A stretch of 64,000 nucleotides of DNA from Bifidobacterium sp. WK041_4_12 (GCF_041080795.1 NZ_CP129674.1:682001-746000); one strand, 5' to 3'. Positions 33,940 through 42,994 are shown, counted from the first letter of the stretch. The notes: a model not told the origin generated them from the letters alone. Program-made: numbers and translations.

Positions 33940-34575
33940 TCACAACGCAGTGTTGACCGCAGCTTCCTTCGCCCTTCGCCCGTCGCCTTTCGCAAAGGGG
34001 TCGTTGTCTGGGTCTTCGTTCCATACGTATTCGATATCGTGGGCGGTTTTGCGTGCCACCGTGATGCCAAGCTTGTCGTTGACGTAGCCGAGGGCCATAT
34101 CCATTCCTGCCGAAACGCCTGACGACGTATAGATATTGCCGTCAACAACCCATCGTGCTTTGAGAACCCAGTTCACTGCTGGATTCAATGATGTCACCCA
34201 GTCGAAGGCGAGCTTGTTGGATGTTGCACTCTTCGCGTTCAACAATCCGGTTTTGGCAAGCAACGCAGAGCCTGTGCACACGGTCAGAACGTCCTTCGAC
34301 TTGTTGGCTAGGATCTCAAGCTGTGTCAGGAATTCGTCATCGTTCACCAATGGTCTGGTACCCATGCCACCGGGAATCAGCAGTATGCCGTTCGATTCCA
34401 CGTGTGCGAAACTCTGTGTCTGAGTTTGCAAGCCTTGTCTGCTCGTCACGAATCCGCCGTTCAACGAGAAGTATTCGATTCGGTACTCGTTGTTCAGACT
34501 TCCGAGAATCTCAATCGGTCCGCAAGCATCCAAGGTTTCGAAATTATCGAATAATACAACGTTGATGGTCTGCAT
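33940..34575 (-). CDS. DJ-1/PfpI-family protein
   Basis: A 211-residue protein from ATG 34575 (preceded by GCAAGGGGTT). It opens with the family's first strand and acidic residue (INVVLFDNFETLDACGP). The nucleophile elbow is VCTGSALLA with the conserved cysteine, and VVDGNIYTSSGVSAGMDMAL is the typical late helix. These resemble isonitrile hydratase/ThiJ-like glutamine-amidotransferase-fold proteins. The exact reaction is unknown. An upstream in-frame ATG at 34641 would add 22 residues without family match. Confidence 0.8.
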   Translation of the reverse strand: MQTINVVLFDNFETLDACGPIEILGSLNNEYRIEYFSLNGGFVTSRQGLQTQTQSFAHVESNGILLIPGGMGTRPLVNDDEFLTQLEILANKSKDVLTVCTGSALLAKTGLLNAKSATSNKLAFDWVTSLNPAVNWVLKARWVVDGNIYTSSGVSAGMDMALGYVNDKLGITVARKTAHDIEYVWNEDPDNDPFAKGDGRRAKEAAVNTAL

Positions 34576-34743
34576 GCGAACCCCTTGCCCTTGTGGAAAT
34601 GCGTTTTGTTCCCCGTCGTTTTTATTCCCCGTATTGCTCATGAATATAACATGCGTTGGCAACGAGAATGAGGAGGGTGCAGGTGTGCTACGTCAGTGGC
34701 GTGTCATATTTTGGTGTTGGAAGTCTGCCTGTTCGATGCAAGG

Positions 34744-35379
34744 ATGATAGAGACTATGCAGCCGAAAATCAATAATATTATGTTTGATTTCTGTGGAGTA
34801 CTGCTTGATTGGCGACCGGAGCTGGCCTTGGAGGGTGAATATCCACAGGGCGTTGTTGACATGTTCTTTGATCCGCATGATCCTTGGGGTTTTGACTATT
34901 ACGATCAGCTTTGCGATGTGGGGTGGAGCGAGAGTCGGATTCTTGCAGACTATGAGCAGCATCATGGTCCTGCGGTGGCGTGGGTTTTTCGGGTGTATTT
35001 CGAACATTTCGAACGCGCGTTTCATGGGCTGATTCCTGGGATGGGCGCACTGCTTCGCGATCTGCGGTCGGCCGGCATCGGCGTGTGGGGCTTGACGAAT
35101 TTCACCAGGAAAAGTGTTGATGAGGCGTGCCGGCGCTTTTCTGAGCTTGCGTTGCTGAGTGACATTGTTGTTTCAGCGGAGGAACACTTGATAAAGCCCG
35201 ATCCGCGAATATATCAGCTCGCATTGCAACGATTCTCGTTGCAGGCGGAGCATACGGTCTTCATTGATGACCGGAAAAGCAATGTCGAGGCTGCCCGGCA
35301 TCTTGGAATTCACGGAATCCGCTTCACCAATGCGGATGAATTGCGCGAATCGCTCAAAACCTTGGACGTTTTGAGCTAA
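34744..35379 (+). CDS. HAD-superfamily hydrolase (YihX/dehalogenase-like)
   Basis: A protein of 207-211 residues depending on ATG 34744 or 34756. HAD motif I is IMFDFCGVLLDW, motif II LTNFT, motif III KPDPRIYQLALQ and motif IV VFIDDRKSNVEAA. In motif I the second acid of DxD is replaced by cysteine, as in the DFGGV subgroup where glycine stands there. It probably dephosphorylates a small sugar phosphate or related molecule. It ends 27 bases before the left arm of element B, which is well placed as a terminator. Confidence 0.8.
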   Translation: MIETMQPKINNIMFDFCGVLLDWRPELALEGEYPQGVVDMFFDPHDPWGFDYYDQLCDVGWSESRILADYEQHHGPAVAWVFRVYFEHFERAFHGLIPGMGALLRDLRSAGIGVWGLTNFTRKSVDEACRRFSELALLSDIVVSAEEHLIKPDPRIYQLALQRFSLQAEHTVFIDDRKSNVEAARHLGIHGIRFTNADELRESLKTLDVLS

Positions 35380-35405
35380 CAACACCCCGCAACGACGATA
35401 TCTCT

Positions 35406-35509
35406 GTTCATTGTGAACTCATCAAAGTATAAAAGCCCAAAAATCACTGTTTTGGGGTGCAAAAACGGCCTAATTCGGGCTTATATACTTTGATGAGTTC
35501 ACAATGAAC
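35406..35509. repeat. Dispersed hairpin element B, copy 1
   Basis: The outer arms at 35406-35431 and 35484-35509 are perfect 26-bp reverse complements (start GTTCATTGTGAACTC). The stem extends through AAGCCC/GGGCTT with few mismatches. It fills the spacer between the convergent HAD and membrane-hydrolase genes and touches the stop codon of the latter at 35510, so it probably terminates both transcripts. The second copy is at 50387-50486. Confidence 0.9.
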
Positions 35510-37234
35510 TTAATACAGCCCCCAAAAGGCCAGCGAACCCATCAGCAGCGCCGATCCGCAGAGCACGCAAAGCATGATGATTCGTTGCAAACCGTTGAAA
35601 ACATGCGAAATCTCGTCTGGCTCGTTGCCTTCACTCCCAGTGAGGCGAACCAGCAGCGGATTCAAGAACTGCGTACACAGCCACGAGAAAGCCAAAATCA
35701 CCACAATCGAAGCTACTCGAAGCACAATCCACAGCAAACTGAGAAATTTCGTGTCTTGCTGCAAGGTAAGAGCCTGCGATACGACAACAATCACGTATCC
35801 CAGGATTCCCAAGGTCGAGGCGATGCTGAGAAGACCGGTTATCCACATCGAAGCAATCAAAGGCCGAGAAAAGTTCGTGCTTACTGGCACTTGTGCCTGC
35901 ATGGATGATTGCATTCGTGTCTGCGATTGCAAGTGCTGACCTTTGTTTCTCTGCCTTCGGATTGACCTTCGGATCGATTTTCCTATTGAGCGCAGCACAC
36001 CCAGCAGGAATGCGATGACGCACAGTCCCGTGCCGAACAGCATCAGCGCGAAGAGCTGGCCGAGCGAGGTGATCAAACCAGCTGTAGTGCGCGGAGGTAC
36101 CGCATACAACTGATTCGGCTGAGAACCTGCAATCATTGGCGTCTTCCAATCCTGAGCGGATGTTCCCGAAGCTATGCCATTAATCCAATCATCCAGATTT
36201 TGTGTATACCCGGTTGCGAGCGGAAGACGTGGGAGCGCCATGTTGTCGCCTATGCGCATCTGATGGTTCGCATCGTAGTAGCGAACCGTCACGTTCTGGT
36301 TGTTGTTTGCCTTGGCCTTGGCGAGTATGGTTACAGCCCCCTGTTCGATAGGCATGGAGAGGTCGCGCGTACCGTAATTGATCAGAGTTGGCTGCGTGAG
36401 ATGCGAAATGTAGTTGAGCGAATCAAAGTCGGCATAATCCAGCCCCAACACTGAGAAATTCAGCGCAGTCAGCTTGGGAATGTCCCGTGTGAGAGCGAGC
36501 GGAGCACCGGCAGTTTTGAAATACGACGTTGCAGCAATCGCCATCTGTTGACGGCCAGAATATACAGGCGGGGAAGTGAGAATGGTGAAGGCTATGTCCT
36601 TGCGCTGCGCCGTCATGATAGATGAAATCCAAGTGCCTTCGGACTCTGCATACAGGCCGACCTTCTGCGCATCGACACCTGGCCAACGCTTCAGAATATC
36701 GAAGGATGTGCCATAATCATGAGCCATCGAAACATAGTTCCGGTGGAACATCGTGTAGTCATCCATGCGCTTGTCGGGGACCAGAGTGGTGATGCCTGCT
36801 GAAGCCATTGAAGAGGCCAGATCGCCAAACACTTCCGACGACTTGCCAGTGCCAGCGCCCTGCATCAGCAAACAGGCCGGCCGGTCTGCCGGAGCATCAA
36901 TCGGTTCGCGAACCAGCGCGTGAACGGTGACCTTCGCAGTGAGCCTGATCTTGATGGGAGTTTGCCTTATCTGATACGTGCCTTCATGAGCAGGAACCGT
37001 AAGCTTTGAAGCAATCGTTGTGTCCTTCGACTGGACCGTGATGCGGGTTGTGTTCTTCTGAATCTGCCAATGTGGGGCCATAAGCGTCCCGATGAGTCCA
37101 AGCACAAGGAAAGTCGCCAAGGTGAGGATCGCATAGGTGCAGAAGAATGCGATTCTCAACTGTCTGGGTTGTCTGGGCTGTCTGGGTTGTCTGGGGGGTT
37201 TCGGCTGGCGCTGCGTAGATTCAAACACCCTCAC
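35510..37234 (-). CDS. Multi-spanning membrane protein with extracellular alpha/beta-hydrolase domain
   Basis: A 574-residue protein. The N-terminal tail has PRQ repeats (PPRQPRQPRQPRQ), followed by one membrane helix at about 28-52. A hydrolase domain (about 60-370) carries a nucleophile elbow GLYAESEGTW and a late NHQ histidine (YYDANHQMRIG). The C-terminal part has about four membrane helices separated by a basic loop (RSIRRSIRRQRNKGQ). Membrane-tethered esterases or peptidases of this sort are common in the family, but the substrate is unknown. The PRQ tail is encoded by a 9-bp tandem repeat. Confidence 0.75.
   Translation of the reverse strand: MRVFESTQRQPKPPRQPRQPRQPRQLRIAFFCTYAILTLATFLVLGLIGTLMAPHWQIQKNTTRITVQSKDTTIASKLTVPAHEGTYQIRQTPIKIRLTAKVTVHALVREPIDAPADRPACLLMQGAGTGKSSEVFGDLASSMASAGITTLVPDKRMDDYTMFHRNYVSMAHDYGTSFDILKRWPGVDAQKVGLYAESEGTWISSIMTAQRKDIAFTILTSPPVYSGRQQMAIAATSYFKTAGAPLALTRDIPKLTALNFSVLGLDYADFDSLNYISHLTQPTLINYGTRDLSMPIEQGAVTILAKAKANNNQNVTVRYYDANHQMRIGDNMALPRLPLATGYTQNLDDWINGIASGTSAQDWKTPMIAGSQPNQLYAVPPRTTAGLITSLGQLFALMLFGTGLCVIAFLLGVLRSIGKSIRRSIRRQRNKGQHLQSQTRMQSSMQAQVPVSTNFSRPLIASMWITGLLSIASTLGILGYVIVVVSQALTLQQDTKFLSLLWIVLRVASIVVILAFSWLCTQFLNPLLVRLTGSEGNEPDEISHVFNGLQRIIMLCVLCGSALLMGSLAFWGLY
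37161..37196. repeat. Four 9-bp tandem repeats encoding PRQ units
   Basis: TGTCTGGGT, TGTCTGGGC, TGTCTGGGT and TGTCTGGGG follow one another. On the minus strand they encode repeated P-R-Q in the cytoplasmic tail of the membrane hydrolase. In-frame length variation is possible. Confidence 0.85.
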
Positions 37235-37402
37235 TACTCTAACGAGCCTCCTGACGAAACGAGGTCTATACCTGAGAGATTATGCAAAGCTGAATATTTA
37301 CTTAAAGCCATTGTGTCTGAGTTGTGTCTGAATTGTGACTGTATCGTGTGTTGAGCGATTGGGCTGTTTCTAAACAGAACTATGAATCCGCAGAAGCCCA
37401 GC

Positions 37403-38092
37403 TTATCGTTGATTTTCGCTAATCTGAGCAAGGTAGCGAACGGAGGAGGATTGCATTTCGCCAGAAAAATTTGAACCTAATGGCATCTGACGATCAATTT
37501 GTTCCGGGGTCATACCAATCTTGCGCATGGTTGCCCGTTTGACAAGTAACGCGAACATAGGGCATGAGGCCCTTTCCAAGAGATCATATTGTCTAGGAGG
37601 ATTATTCATCTTCACAGACCAATAACGCAACTGGCTGGTGAGTGCTTTATCGAGAATGACAGCCGATGCTTCGGCGGCCAGACAGAAGAACTCGTCGGCA
37701 CTGCAAACTTCGTATGGAAGAGTTTCAAGCTGATCTTCGCTGAGTTGATTATAGAGTTTGCGATCATTCGTCAACAGATACTCGCACTGCCCCTGTACGG
37801 TGGCCGCATGAACATGCAAATCGCCGGTATCTGCACCGATGAATGTCTCTTTAGCCTTCCTGCAATCGTATTCCTTGATTTCGTTCGCTATTTCCTGCAG
37901 CTGTGCTCGGATGGCCGTGATTTGGCCTCCTGATAATTCTGGGTTGTCATCACGTATGTGCGCCAGTGTTTCCGCATAAACATCCTCGCTTGAATACAGT
38001 TGAAACAAGGGACCGGCTTGATATAAAGCATAAAGCCAATCCCTTTGAGTCTTGCTGTATAAGACGTTTGCGTCTACGAATACTCTCTGCAC
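37403..38092 (-). CDS. PIN-domain protein, probable toxin
   Basis: A 229-residue protein from GTG 38092. VFVDANVLYSKTQRDWLYAL supplies the first PIN aspartate, AETLAHIRDD an acidic helix, ADTGDLHVHAATVQG the central acids and EYLLTNDRKLYNQL the last aspartate. These four acids bind the metal in PIN ribonucleases. The ~90-residue C-terminal extension is not typical of short VapC proteins. The partner gene with a helix-turn-helix lies 45 bases upstream on the same strand, making this a probable toxin-antitoxin pair of the larger PIN type. Confidence 0.8.
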   Translation of the reverse strand: MQRVFVDANVLYSKTQRDWLYALYQAGPLFQLYSSEDVYAETLAHIRDDNPELSGGQITAIRAQLQEIANEIKEYDCRKAKETFIGADTGDLHVHAATVQGQCEYLLTNDRKLYNQLSEDQLETLPYEVCSADEFFCLAAEASAVILDKALTSQLRYWSVKMNNPPRQYDLLERASCPMFALLVKRATMRKIGMTPEQIDRQMPLGSNFSGEMQSSSVRYLAQISENQR

Positions 38093-38137
38093 AATTGATT
38101 ATGATATCTTAGAGCGTGCTGTCAGATGCGCCGCATA

Positions 38138-38575
38138 TTATTCGAGGGCGTCGAGCTCCTTACGCAAGGCTTCAAACGCAGCAATTTTCTTTTCGCGCTG
38201 TATATCCCTCAGCTTCAACACGTCGCTCGTCAGAAATCGCTTCTGCTTACCGACTCTGCTGAACGTCGTATCATGTTCCTTCGCCCATTTGAGGAAGGTT
38301 GGACGGGAAACGCCAAGCATATCCGCTGCTGTGTTGGCCGACACTTCTTCCGGTGTTGTGGAAATGGAAATACGAGTGCCTTTTCCGAGTGCTTCTAGAA
38401 TGTTGAGCAACAACTTGGAAAGCTCATGAGGCATTTCAATGGTTTTCCCATTGGCCATAAGAGCGAGGTCAGAGCGAATGTCTCCAACATTGTTCATTAC
38501 CTTGGTAACATCTTGCGCCATTGCCTCGTCGTCAACGAATAGCTCTAAAGCATCAGTTTTATCTAGAATCTCCAT
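38138..38575 (-). CDS. Excisionase-type HTH protein, probable antitoxin of the PIN gene
   Basis: A 145-residue protein from ATG 38575, chosen for its GAAAGGA ribosome-binding site. After an acidic N-terminal helix region, a MerR/excisionase-like helix-turn-helix occupies about residues 78-125 (TAADMLGVSRPTFLKWAKEH, then RFLTSDVLKLRDI), ending in a charged helix. This architecture is known for antitoxins preceding large PIN toxins. It should bind the promoter upstream of 38575 and the PIN protein. Confidence 0.75.
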   Translation of the reverse strand: MEILDKTDALELFVDDEAMAQDVTKVMNNVGDIRSDLALMANGKTIEMPHELSKLLLNILEALGKGTRISISTTPEEVSANTAADMLGVSRPTFLKWAKEHDTTFSRVGKQKRFLTSDVLKLRDIQREKKIAAFEALRKELDALE

Positions 38576-38783
38576 GATGAGTATCCTTTCTATGCAATTG
38601 TGATGATTCCAATCTGCCTCTTCTAAAGGAGCGCAATCTGATATCTCATACCCATCATTTTCGTGTTGCAGATATAACTGTAACCCTATTACTAGAAAAC
38701 AGCAACTGATTTCGTTGCGGAGTGACTCCTCCACGCAGTCAAGAAAAAAGCGGTTTCGTGCCGAAGCATGAAACCGCATATTG

Positions 38784-38857
<74 letters not shown>

Positions 38858-39153
38858 TACAACTTGTCAGATGTTACACCGATGCATGCCCAAACTCCAA
38901 CTCGCGCGCGATTGCATGGGCACAGTGAAGGCGCTGTTGGGGTGCTGCTGGGGTGCTGCTGGGGTGCAGCTGGGATACAACGAAGCTGCAACGAAGTCGC
39001 AAACAAGGTGCCACAAGGGGTATCAGCGAGATGCAATCAAGATACAGACAACGTGCAATCAAGGCGCAGGCAACGTGCAATGAAGATACAAACGAGCCGT
39101 GGCTTACAAAGATTCGCGACTTTCATGGCATCAGCGGCCCGGAACGGGCATCG
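38858..39153. other. Repeat-rich spacer upstream of lysS
   Basis: It contains an 11-bp tandem array (38939-38971) and then degenerate copies of a CAACGTGCAAT-like unit between about 39000 and 39090. No gene is supported. The lysS promoter is at its right end. Confidence 0.5.
38939..38971. repeat. Three tandem 11-bp repeats
   Basis: GGGGTGCTGCT twice, then GGGGTGCAGCT, followed by GGG. The 11-bp unit is out of step with codons, consistent with non-coding DNA. Confidence 0.85.
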
Positions 39154-39179
39154 CTGACGTACACTCTGCTCGTTACAAT
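39154..39179 (+). promoter_or_regulatory. lysS promoter, probably giving a leaderless mRNA
   Basis: CTGACG (39154-39159), 14 bases, TACAAT (39174-39179). The ATG is only 8 bases after the -10 box, so transcription should start at or near the A of the start codon. There is no ribosome-binding site. The gpmA gene has the same arrangement. Confidence 0.55.
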
Positions 39180-39187
39180 ATGGCCAT

Positions 39188-41002
39188 ATGACCCAGAACA
39201 GCGATTCCGCACCAGTCCGTGAGACTGGCAAGCATGAGGATGCAACCCAGGAAGCAATGAATACAACAGATTTAGCAGGCGCAACAGCGAATGATTCTCG
39301 GAGCGCTGAGGCAGATCAGGCCCATAAGACGCAGCAATCAGAGAAGTCCGTGCAATCAGAGAAGCCTGTGCAGTCCGAAGAGCACGAGCAGTCCGAGCAG
39401 TCAATGACAACCGTCGAACGTGCTGAACTCCTTCTCAAGCAGGATGAGGCAATTCGCGACAATATCGATCAAGGCCAGGAGCTTGATGCGGCCATAGATC
39501 CGACCAACAAGGAATTTGGCGCACAAGCCCACCCTGAGCAGGTGCAGATGCGTGTGGCAAAGCGCGCGTTGATGATAAAAGAAGGCATCGAGCCTTACCC
39601 GGTGCATCTCGACGTGACTGACACCATCGCTGCCGTGTGCAACAAGTATGAAGGCAAGCTCAAGCCGGGAGAAGAGACGGAAGACGTCGTCGGCGTCGCA
39701 GGGCGTGCGCTGTTCATCCGCAACGGTGGTGGATTATGCTTCGTCAAGCTTTCAGCAGGCGATGGAACCACGTTGCAGGGCATGATTTCCAAGCGTGAAG
39801 TCGGTGCCGAATCCTTGAAGCGATTCAAGCAGCTTGCCGATCTGGGCGATCACCTCTATATCCGTGGCCGCGTTATCGCTTCCAAAACCGGCGAACTCTC
39901 CGTATTCGCGACGGATTGGGCAATCGCCGCAAAAGCTCTGCAGCCACTGCCTGCACTGCATAAGGATCTGAACGAAGAGCAGCGCACTCGCAAGCCATAC
40001 ATCGGCATGATTGCCGATGAACATATGCGTGACATGGTTCGCAAGCGTTCAGCCGCCGTCGCTTCGCTGCGTCACACCTTTGATCGTCACGAATTCTTGG
40101 AAGTCGAAACACCTATGCTCCAGACCGTGCATGGTGGAGCGGCTGCTCGGCCCTTCGTCACGCATATGAATGCCTTCGACATCAATCTATTCCTGCGCAT
40201 CGCGCCAGAACTGTTCCTCAAGCGCTGTCTTGTCGGCGGCATCGAGCGTGTCTTTGAAATCAATCGAGATTTCAGGAACGAAGGCGTAGACGGCACTCAT
40301 GCGCCAGAATTTACGATGGTCGAGGCGTATCAGGCATATGGAACCTATGACACCATTGGCGCTTTGGTGAAGGAACTCATTCAAAACACTGCCAGGGAAG
40401 CCTTCGGCTCCACGAAGGTGACCTTGCAGGATGGCACGCCGTATGACTTCGGTGGTGAGTGGAAATCCATCACGATGTATGGTTCGCTTTCCGAGGCTTT
40501 GGGCGAAGAGATCACCCCCGAGACGAGCGTCGAGCATCTGCGCAAGATTGCCGACAAGCTGGGTCTGGAGCAGGAAGCGGCAGAGAACCACGGCAAACTG
40601 GTCGAGCATCTGTGGGAGCACTTCTGGCAGGACAAGCTTTATGAACCCACATTCGTCCGTGATTTCCCGGTTGAGACTTCTCCGCTGGTCAAGTCGCATC
40701 GCAGCATTCCAGGCGTTGTCGAGAAATGGGATCTGTACGTCCGTGGTTTCGAGCTGGCTACCGGATATTCCGAATTGAACGATCCTGTGGTGCAGCGTCA
40801 ACGCTTTGTAGAACAGGCAAAAATGGCCATGCAAGGCGATGTTGAGGCCATGGATATTGACGAGGACTTTCTGGAGGCGCTCGGCGTGGGCATGCCTCCT
40901 GCAGGCGGCATGGGCATGGGTGTCGATCGTCTGCTGATTGCGCTTACGGGTGCAACGATTCGTGAGACGATAACCTTCCCGCTGGTGAAGCCGCTGAACT
41001 GA
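39188..41002 (+). CDS. lysS: Lysyl-tRNA synthetase, class II
   Basis: A 604-residue protein that charges tRNA-Lys. After an unusual ~95-residue S/E/Q-rich N-terminal extension (EKSVQSEKPVQSEEHEQ) comes the OB-fold anticodon domain (DVVGVAGRALFIRNGGGLCF). Class II motifs follow: motif 1 around HEFLEVETPML, motif 2 EINRDFRNEGVDGTHAPEFT and motif 3 GMGMGVDRLLIALTG. The enzyme core is of normal length (~505 residues) and the extension is extra. The start rests on the -10 box 8 bases upstream (leaderless). If translation instead begins at an internal ATG within the extension, the protein would be shorter. Confidence 0.95.
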   Translation: MTQNSDSAPVRETGKHEDATQEAMNTTDLAGATANDSRSAEADQAHKTQQSEKSVQSEKPVQSEEHEQSEQSMTTVERAELLLKQDEAIRDNIDQGQELDAAIDPTNKEFGAQAHPEQVQMRVAKRALMIKEGIEPYPVHLDVTDTIAAVCNKYEGKLKPGEETEDVVGVAGRALFIRNGGGLCFVKLSAGDGTTLQGMISKREVGAESLKRFKQLADLGDHLYIRGRVIASKTGELSVFATDWAIAAKALQPLPALHKDLNEEQRTRKPYIGMIADEHMRDMVRKRSAAVASLRHTFDRHEFLEVETPMLQTVHGGAAARPFVTHMNAFDINLFLRIAPELFLKRCLVGGIERVFEINRDFRNEGVDGTHAPEFTMVEAYQAYGTYDTIGALVKELIQNTAREAFGSTKVTLQDGTPYDFGGEWKSITMYGSLSEALGEEITPETSVEHLRKIADKLGLEQEAAENHGKLVEHLWEHFWQDKLYEPTFVRDFPVETSPLVKSHRSIPGVVEKWDLYVRGFELATGYSELNDPVVQRQRFVEQAKMAMQGDVEAMDIDEDFLEALGVGMPPAGGMGMGVDRLLIALTGATIRETITFPLVKPLN

Positions 41003-41061
41003 ATGCTTCCCGAATGGGCGTGCGGGCAGGCTCAAGCGAGGAAGTCAGAGAGGGCAATGCA

Positions 41062-42099
41062 ATGACAGGATCGTCGGTATCTGAATCAGAGAACGCGAAT
41101 CATTGGGGCACTCCTTCGCTGTGGGTGCAGGCGTTTCGACCGCGGACGCTGCCCGCAAGCATTGCGCCGGTGTTTGTCGGCATCGCGTCTGCCATTCCTG
41201 TGTTTCGTGAACTCCGCACATGCGTGGACATCTATCCGAAGCCGCATCAGTGCGTGGTGAATGAGCAGATGTACCAACAGGCGATGGGTCGTTTCTGGTA
41301 TGTTGCCGTGGCATGCGTTGTGGTGGCGCTGTTCTTCCAGATTGCCGTGAACTTCGCGAACGACTATTCCGATGGCATCCGTGGAAGCGACAGTGAGCGT
41401 AGCGGCGAAGAACAGGCCAGCGACAAGCCCCAACGTCTTGTCGCCAGCGGTGTTACACCCACATATGTTGTTGCGGCCGCAGCGATTTCAGCGTTGATCG
41501 CCGCGATTGCAGGCATCGTCGCCATCGTGCTCACCGGCCATTACTGGTTCCTTCTCATTGGTGTGGCATGCCTGGCGGCGTGCTGGTTCTATACGGGTGG
41601 CAAGCATCCATATGGATACATCGGGCTTGGTGAGCTTTCGGTCTTTCTCTTCTTCGGTCTCGCAGCAACCTTGGGCACGCAATATCTGCTTGCCGGAGCA
41701 GTGGACTGGACGGGAATTCTCGGCGCGATCAACACCGGCTTGCTTTCCAGCGTGATGCTCATGGTCAACAACATCCGCGATATCGACGATGATCTGATCT
41801 CGGGCAAACGTACTTTGGCCGCAAGGCTTGGGCACACGTGGGCCGAGCGTTCCGTGTATCTGATGCTGGTGATTCCAGTCGCCACGGTTATCTTCCTGGC
41901 GATTACTTCAATGCTTTACAGCCGCCTTGGGTGGCTTGTCGTCATTCTCGCGTTGCTGAACGTGACGTGTGCGACGATTGCGGTGCGCACATTGCATAGT
42001 TCCAATCCGCATAAATTCGGCAAAGCCCTGGCATTCAGCGGCTTCATACTGCTGAGCTATGCCGCTGTGCACGTTGTCGCCATGCTGGAATTTCTGTAG
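41062..42099 (+). CDS. menA: MenA-like UbiA-family prenyltransferase
   Basis: A 345-residue polytopic membrane protein of the UbiA superfamily. The two metal-diphosphate motifs are clear: NFANDYSDGIRGSD and NNIRDIDDD, each followed by the expected charged loop. The opening AFRPRTLPASIAPVFVG is characteristic of 1,4-dihydroxy-2-naphthoate prenyltransferase (MenA), which attaches the polyprenyl tail in menaquinone synthesis. ATG 41062 is chosen from the start of similarity. It lies 59 bases after lysS on the same strand. No other men gene is visible in the window, so whether the full pathway exists is unknown; a non-quinone substrate is possible. Confidence 0.8.
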   Translation: MTGSSVSESENANHWGTPSLWVQAFRPRTLPASIAPVFVGIASAIPVFRELRTCVDIYPKPHQCVVNEQMYQQAMGRFWYVAVACVVVALFFQIAVNFANDYSDGIRGSDSERSGEEQASDKPQRLVASGVTPTYVVAAAAISALIAAIAGIVAIVLTGHYWFLLIGVACLAACWFYTGGKHPYGYIGLGELSVFLFFGLAATLGTQYLLAGAVDWTGILGAINTGLLSSVMLMVNNIRDIDDDLISGKRTLAARLGHTWAERSVYLMLVIPVATVIFLAITSMLYSRLGWLVVILALLNVTCATIAVRTLHSSNPHKFGKALAFSGFILLSYAAVHVVAMLEFL

Positions 42100-42121
42100 G
42101 GAAACACCTTTGTCATGCACT

Positions 42122-42148
42122 CTGACGGTCATAGTGTCCCCTTACAAT
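42122..42148 (+). promoter_or_regulatory. gpmA promoter, probably leaderless
   Basis: CTGACG (42122-42127), 15 bases, TACAAT (42143-42148), then 8 bases to the ATG at 42157. This is the same layout as lysS and lacks a ribosome-binding site. Confidence 0.55.
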
Positions 42149-42156
42149 AGCGTGGT

Positions 42157-42900
42157 ATGACATACAAACTAGTTCTGCTCCGGCATGGCCAGAGCGCATG
42201 GAATAAAACCAATCAATTCACAGGCTGGGTCGATGTTCCGCTGACCGAGCAGGGTGTACAGGAAGCCAAGAATGGTGGCGAACTGCTTGCCAAGCGAGAC
42301 GTTCTTCCTGACATCGTCTTCACCTCACTGCTCAGAAGAGCAATCAACACGGCAAATTATGCCTTGGATGCCGCAGATCGCCTTTGGATTCCTGTGAAGC
42401 GTTCATGGAGACTCAACGAGCGTCATTATGGTGCCTTGCAGGGCAAGGACAAGAGCCAGATTCGCGAGAAGTACGGCGATGAGCAGTTCATGACATGGCG
42501 TCGTTCTTACGGCACCCCGCCACCAGAAATCGATCCTGATGACGAGTTCTCGCAGGATGGCGACCCACGATATGCGGGTGAGCCAGTTCCAAAGACCGAG
42601 GCGCTTTCCAACGTCGTTGAGCGTGTGACGCCATATTGGAAGAATGAGATCATTCCTGAGCTCAAGGCCGGGAAGACCGTGCTGATTGCCGCCCACGGCA
42701 ACTCGCTGCGCGCAATCGTCAAGATGCTTGACGGTCTGAGCGAAGAGGAGATTTCCAAGGTCAACATTCCTACAGCCATCCCATTGCTGTACGAACTTGA
42801 CGAGAACTTCAAGCCGGTCAAGCCACGCGGTGAATATCTTGACCCAGCTGCTGCCGCCGCAGGTGCTGCAGCCGTTGCAGCGCAAGGCCAGCAGAAGTAA
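42157..42900 (+). CDS. gpmA: 2,3-bisphosphoglycerate-dependent phosphoglycerate mutase
   Basis: A 247-residue cytoplasmic enzyme interconverting 3- and 2-phosphoglycerate in lower glycolysis. LLRHGQSAWN carries the phospho-accepting histidine, and TSLLRRAINTA, RLNERHYGALQG and AAHGNSLRAIVK complete the active site. Length and sequence are standard, with an alanine-rich tail (PAAAAAGAAAVAAQ). A strong bidirectional hairpin follows, separating it from the convergent phoU. Proximity of gpm, phoU and a SenX3-like gene is a common actinobacterial arrangement. Confidence 0.97.
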   Translation: MTYKLVLLRHGQSAWNKTNQFTGWVDVPLTEQGVQEAKNGGELLAKRDVLPDIVFTSLLRRAINTANYALDAADRLWIPVKRSWRLNERHYGALQGKDKSQIREKYGDEQFMTWRRSYGTPPPEIDPDDEFSQDGDPRYAGEPVPKTEALSNVVERVTPYWKNEIIPELKAGKTVLIAAHGNSLRAIVKMLDGLSEEEISKVNIPTAIPLLYELDENFKPVKPRGEYLDPAAAAAGAAAVAAQGQQK

Positions 42901-42916
42901 CAGATTCCATAACGAT

Positions 42917-42964
42917 AATGTCCCTTTTCAGATCATTGTTTTCAGATCATTGAAAAGGGACATT
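42917..42964. terminator. Bidirectional terminator between gpmA and phoU
   Basis: AATGTCCCTTTTCA (42917-42930) pairs perfectly with TGAAAAGGGACATT (42951-42964). The arms contain T-runs in both directions. It lies between two convergent genes. Confidence 0.85.
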
Positions 42965-42994
42965 TCTGTTTCTGTTGCTACTGCTGTTGCTAAC

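Noticed and set aside
34744..35379. Loss of a catalytic acid in the HAD protein (DFCGV)
   Set aside because: The DFGGV-type subgroup naturally lacks an acid at that position, so this is not good evidence for inactivation.
38874..39187. Several overlapping frames of 60-130 codons upstream of lysS on both strands
   Set aside because: They arise from a G+C-rich 11-bp tandem array and degenerate repeats; no frame is favoured and the lysS promoter lies within.
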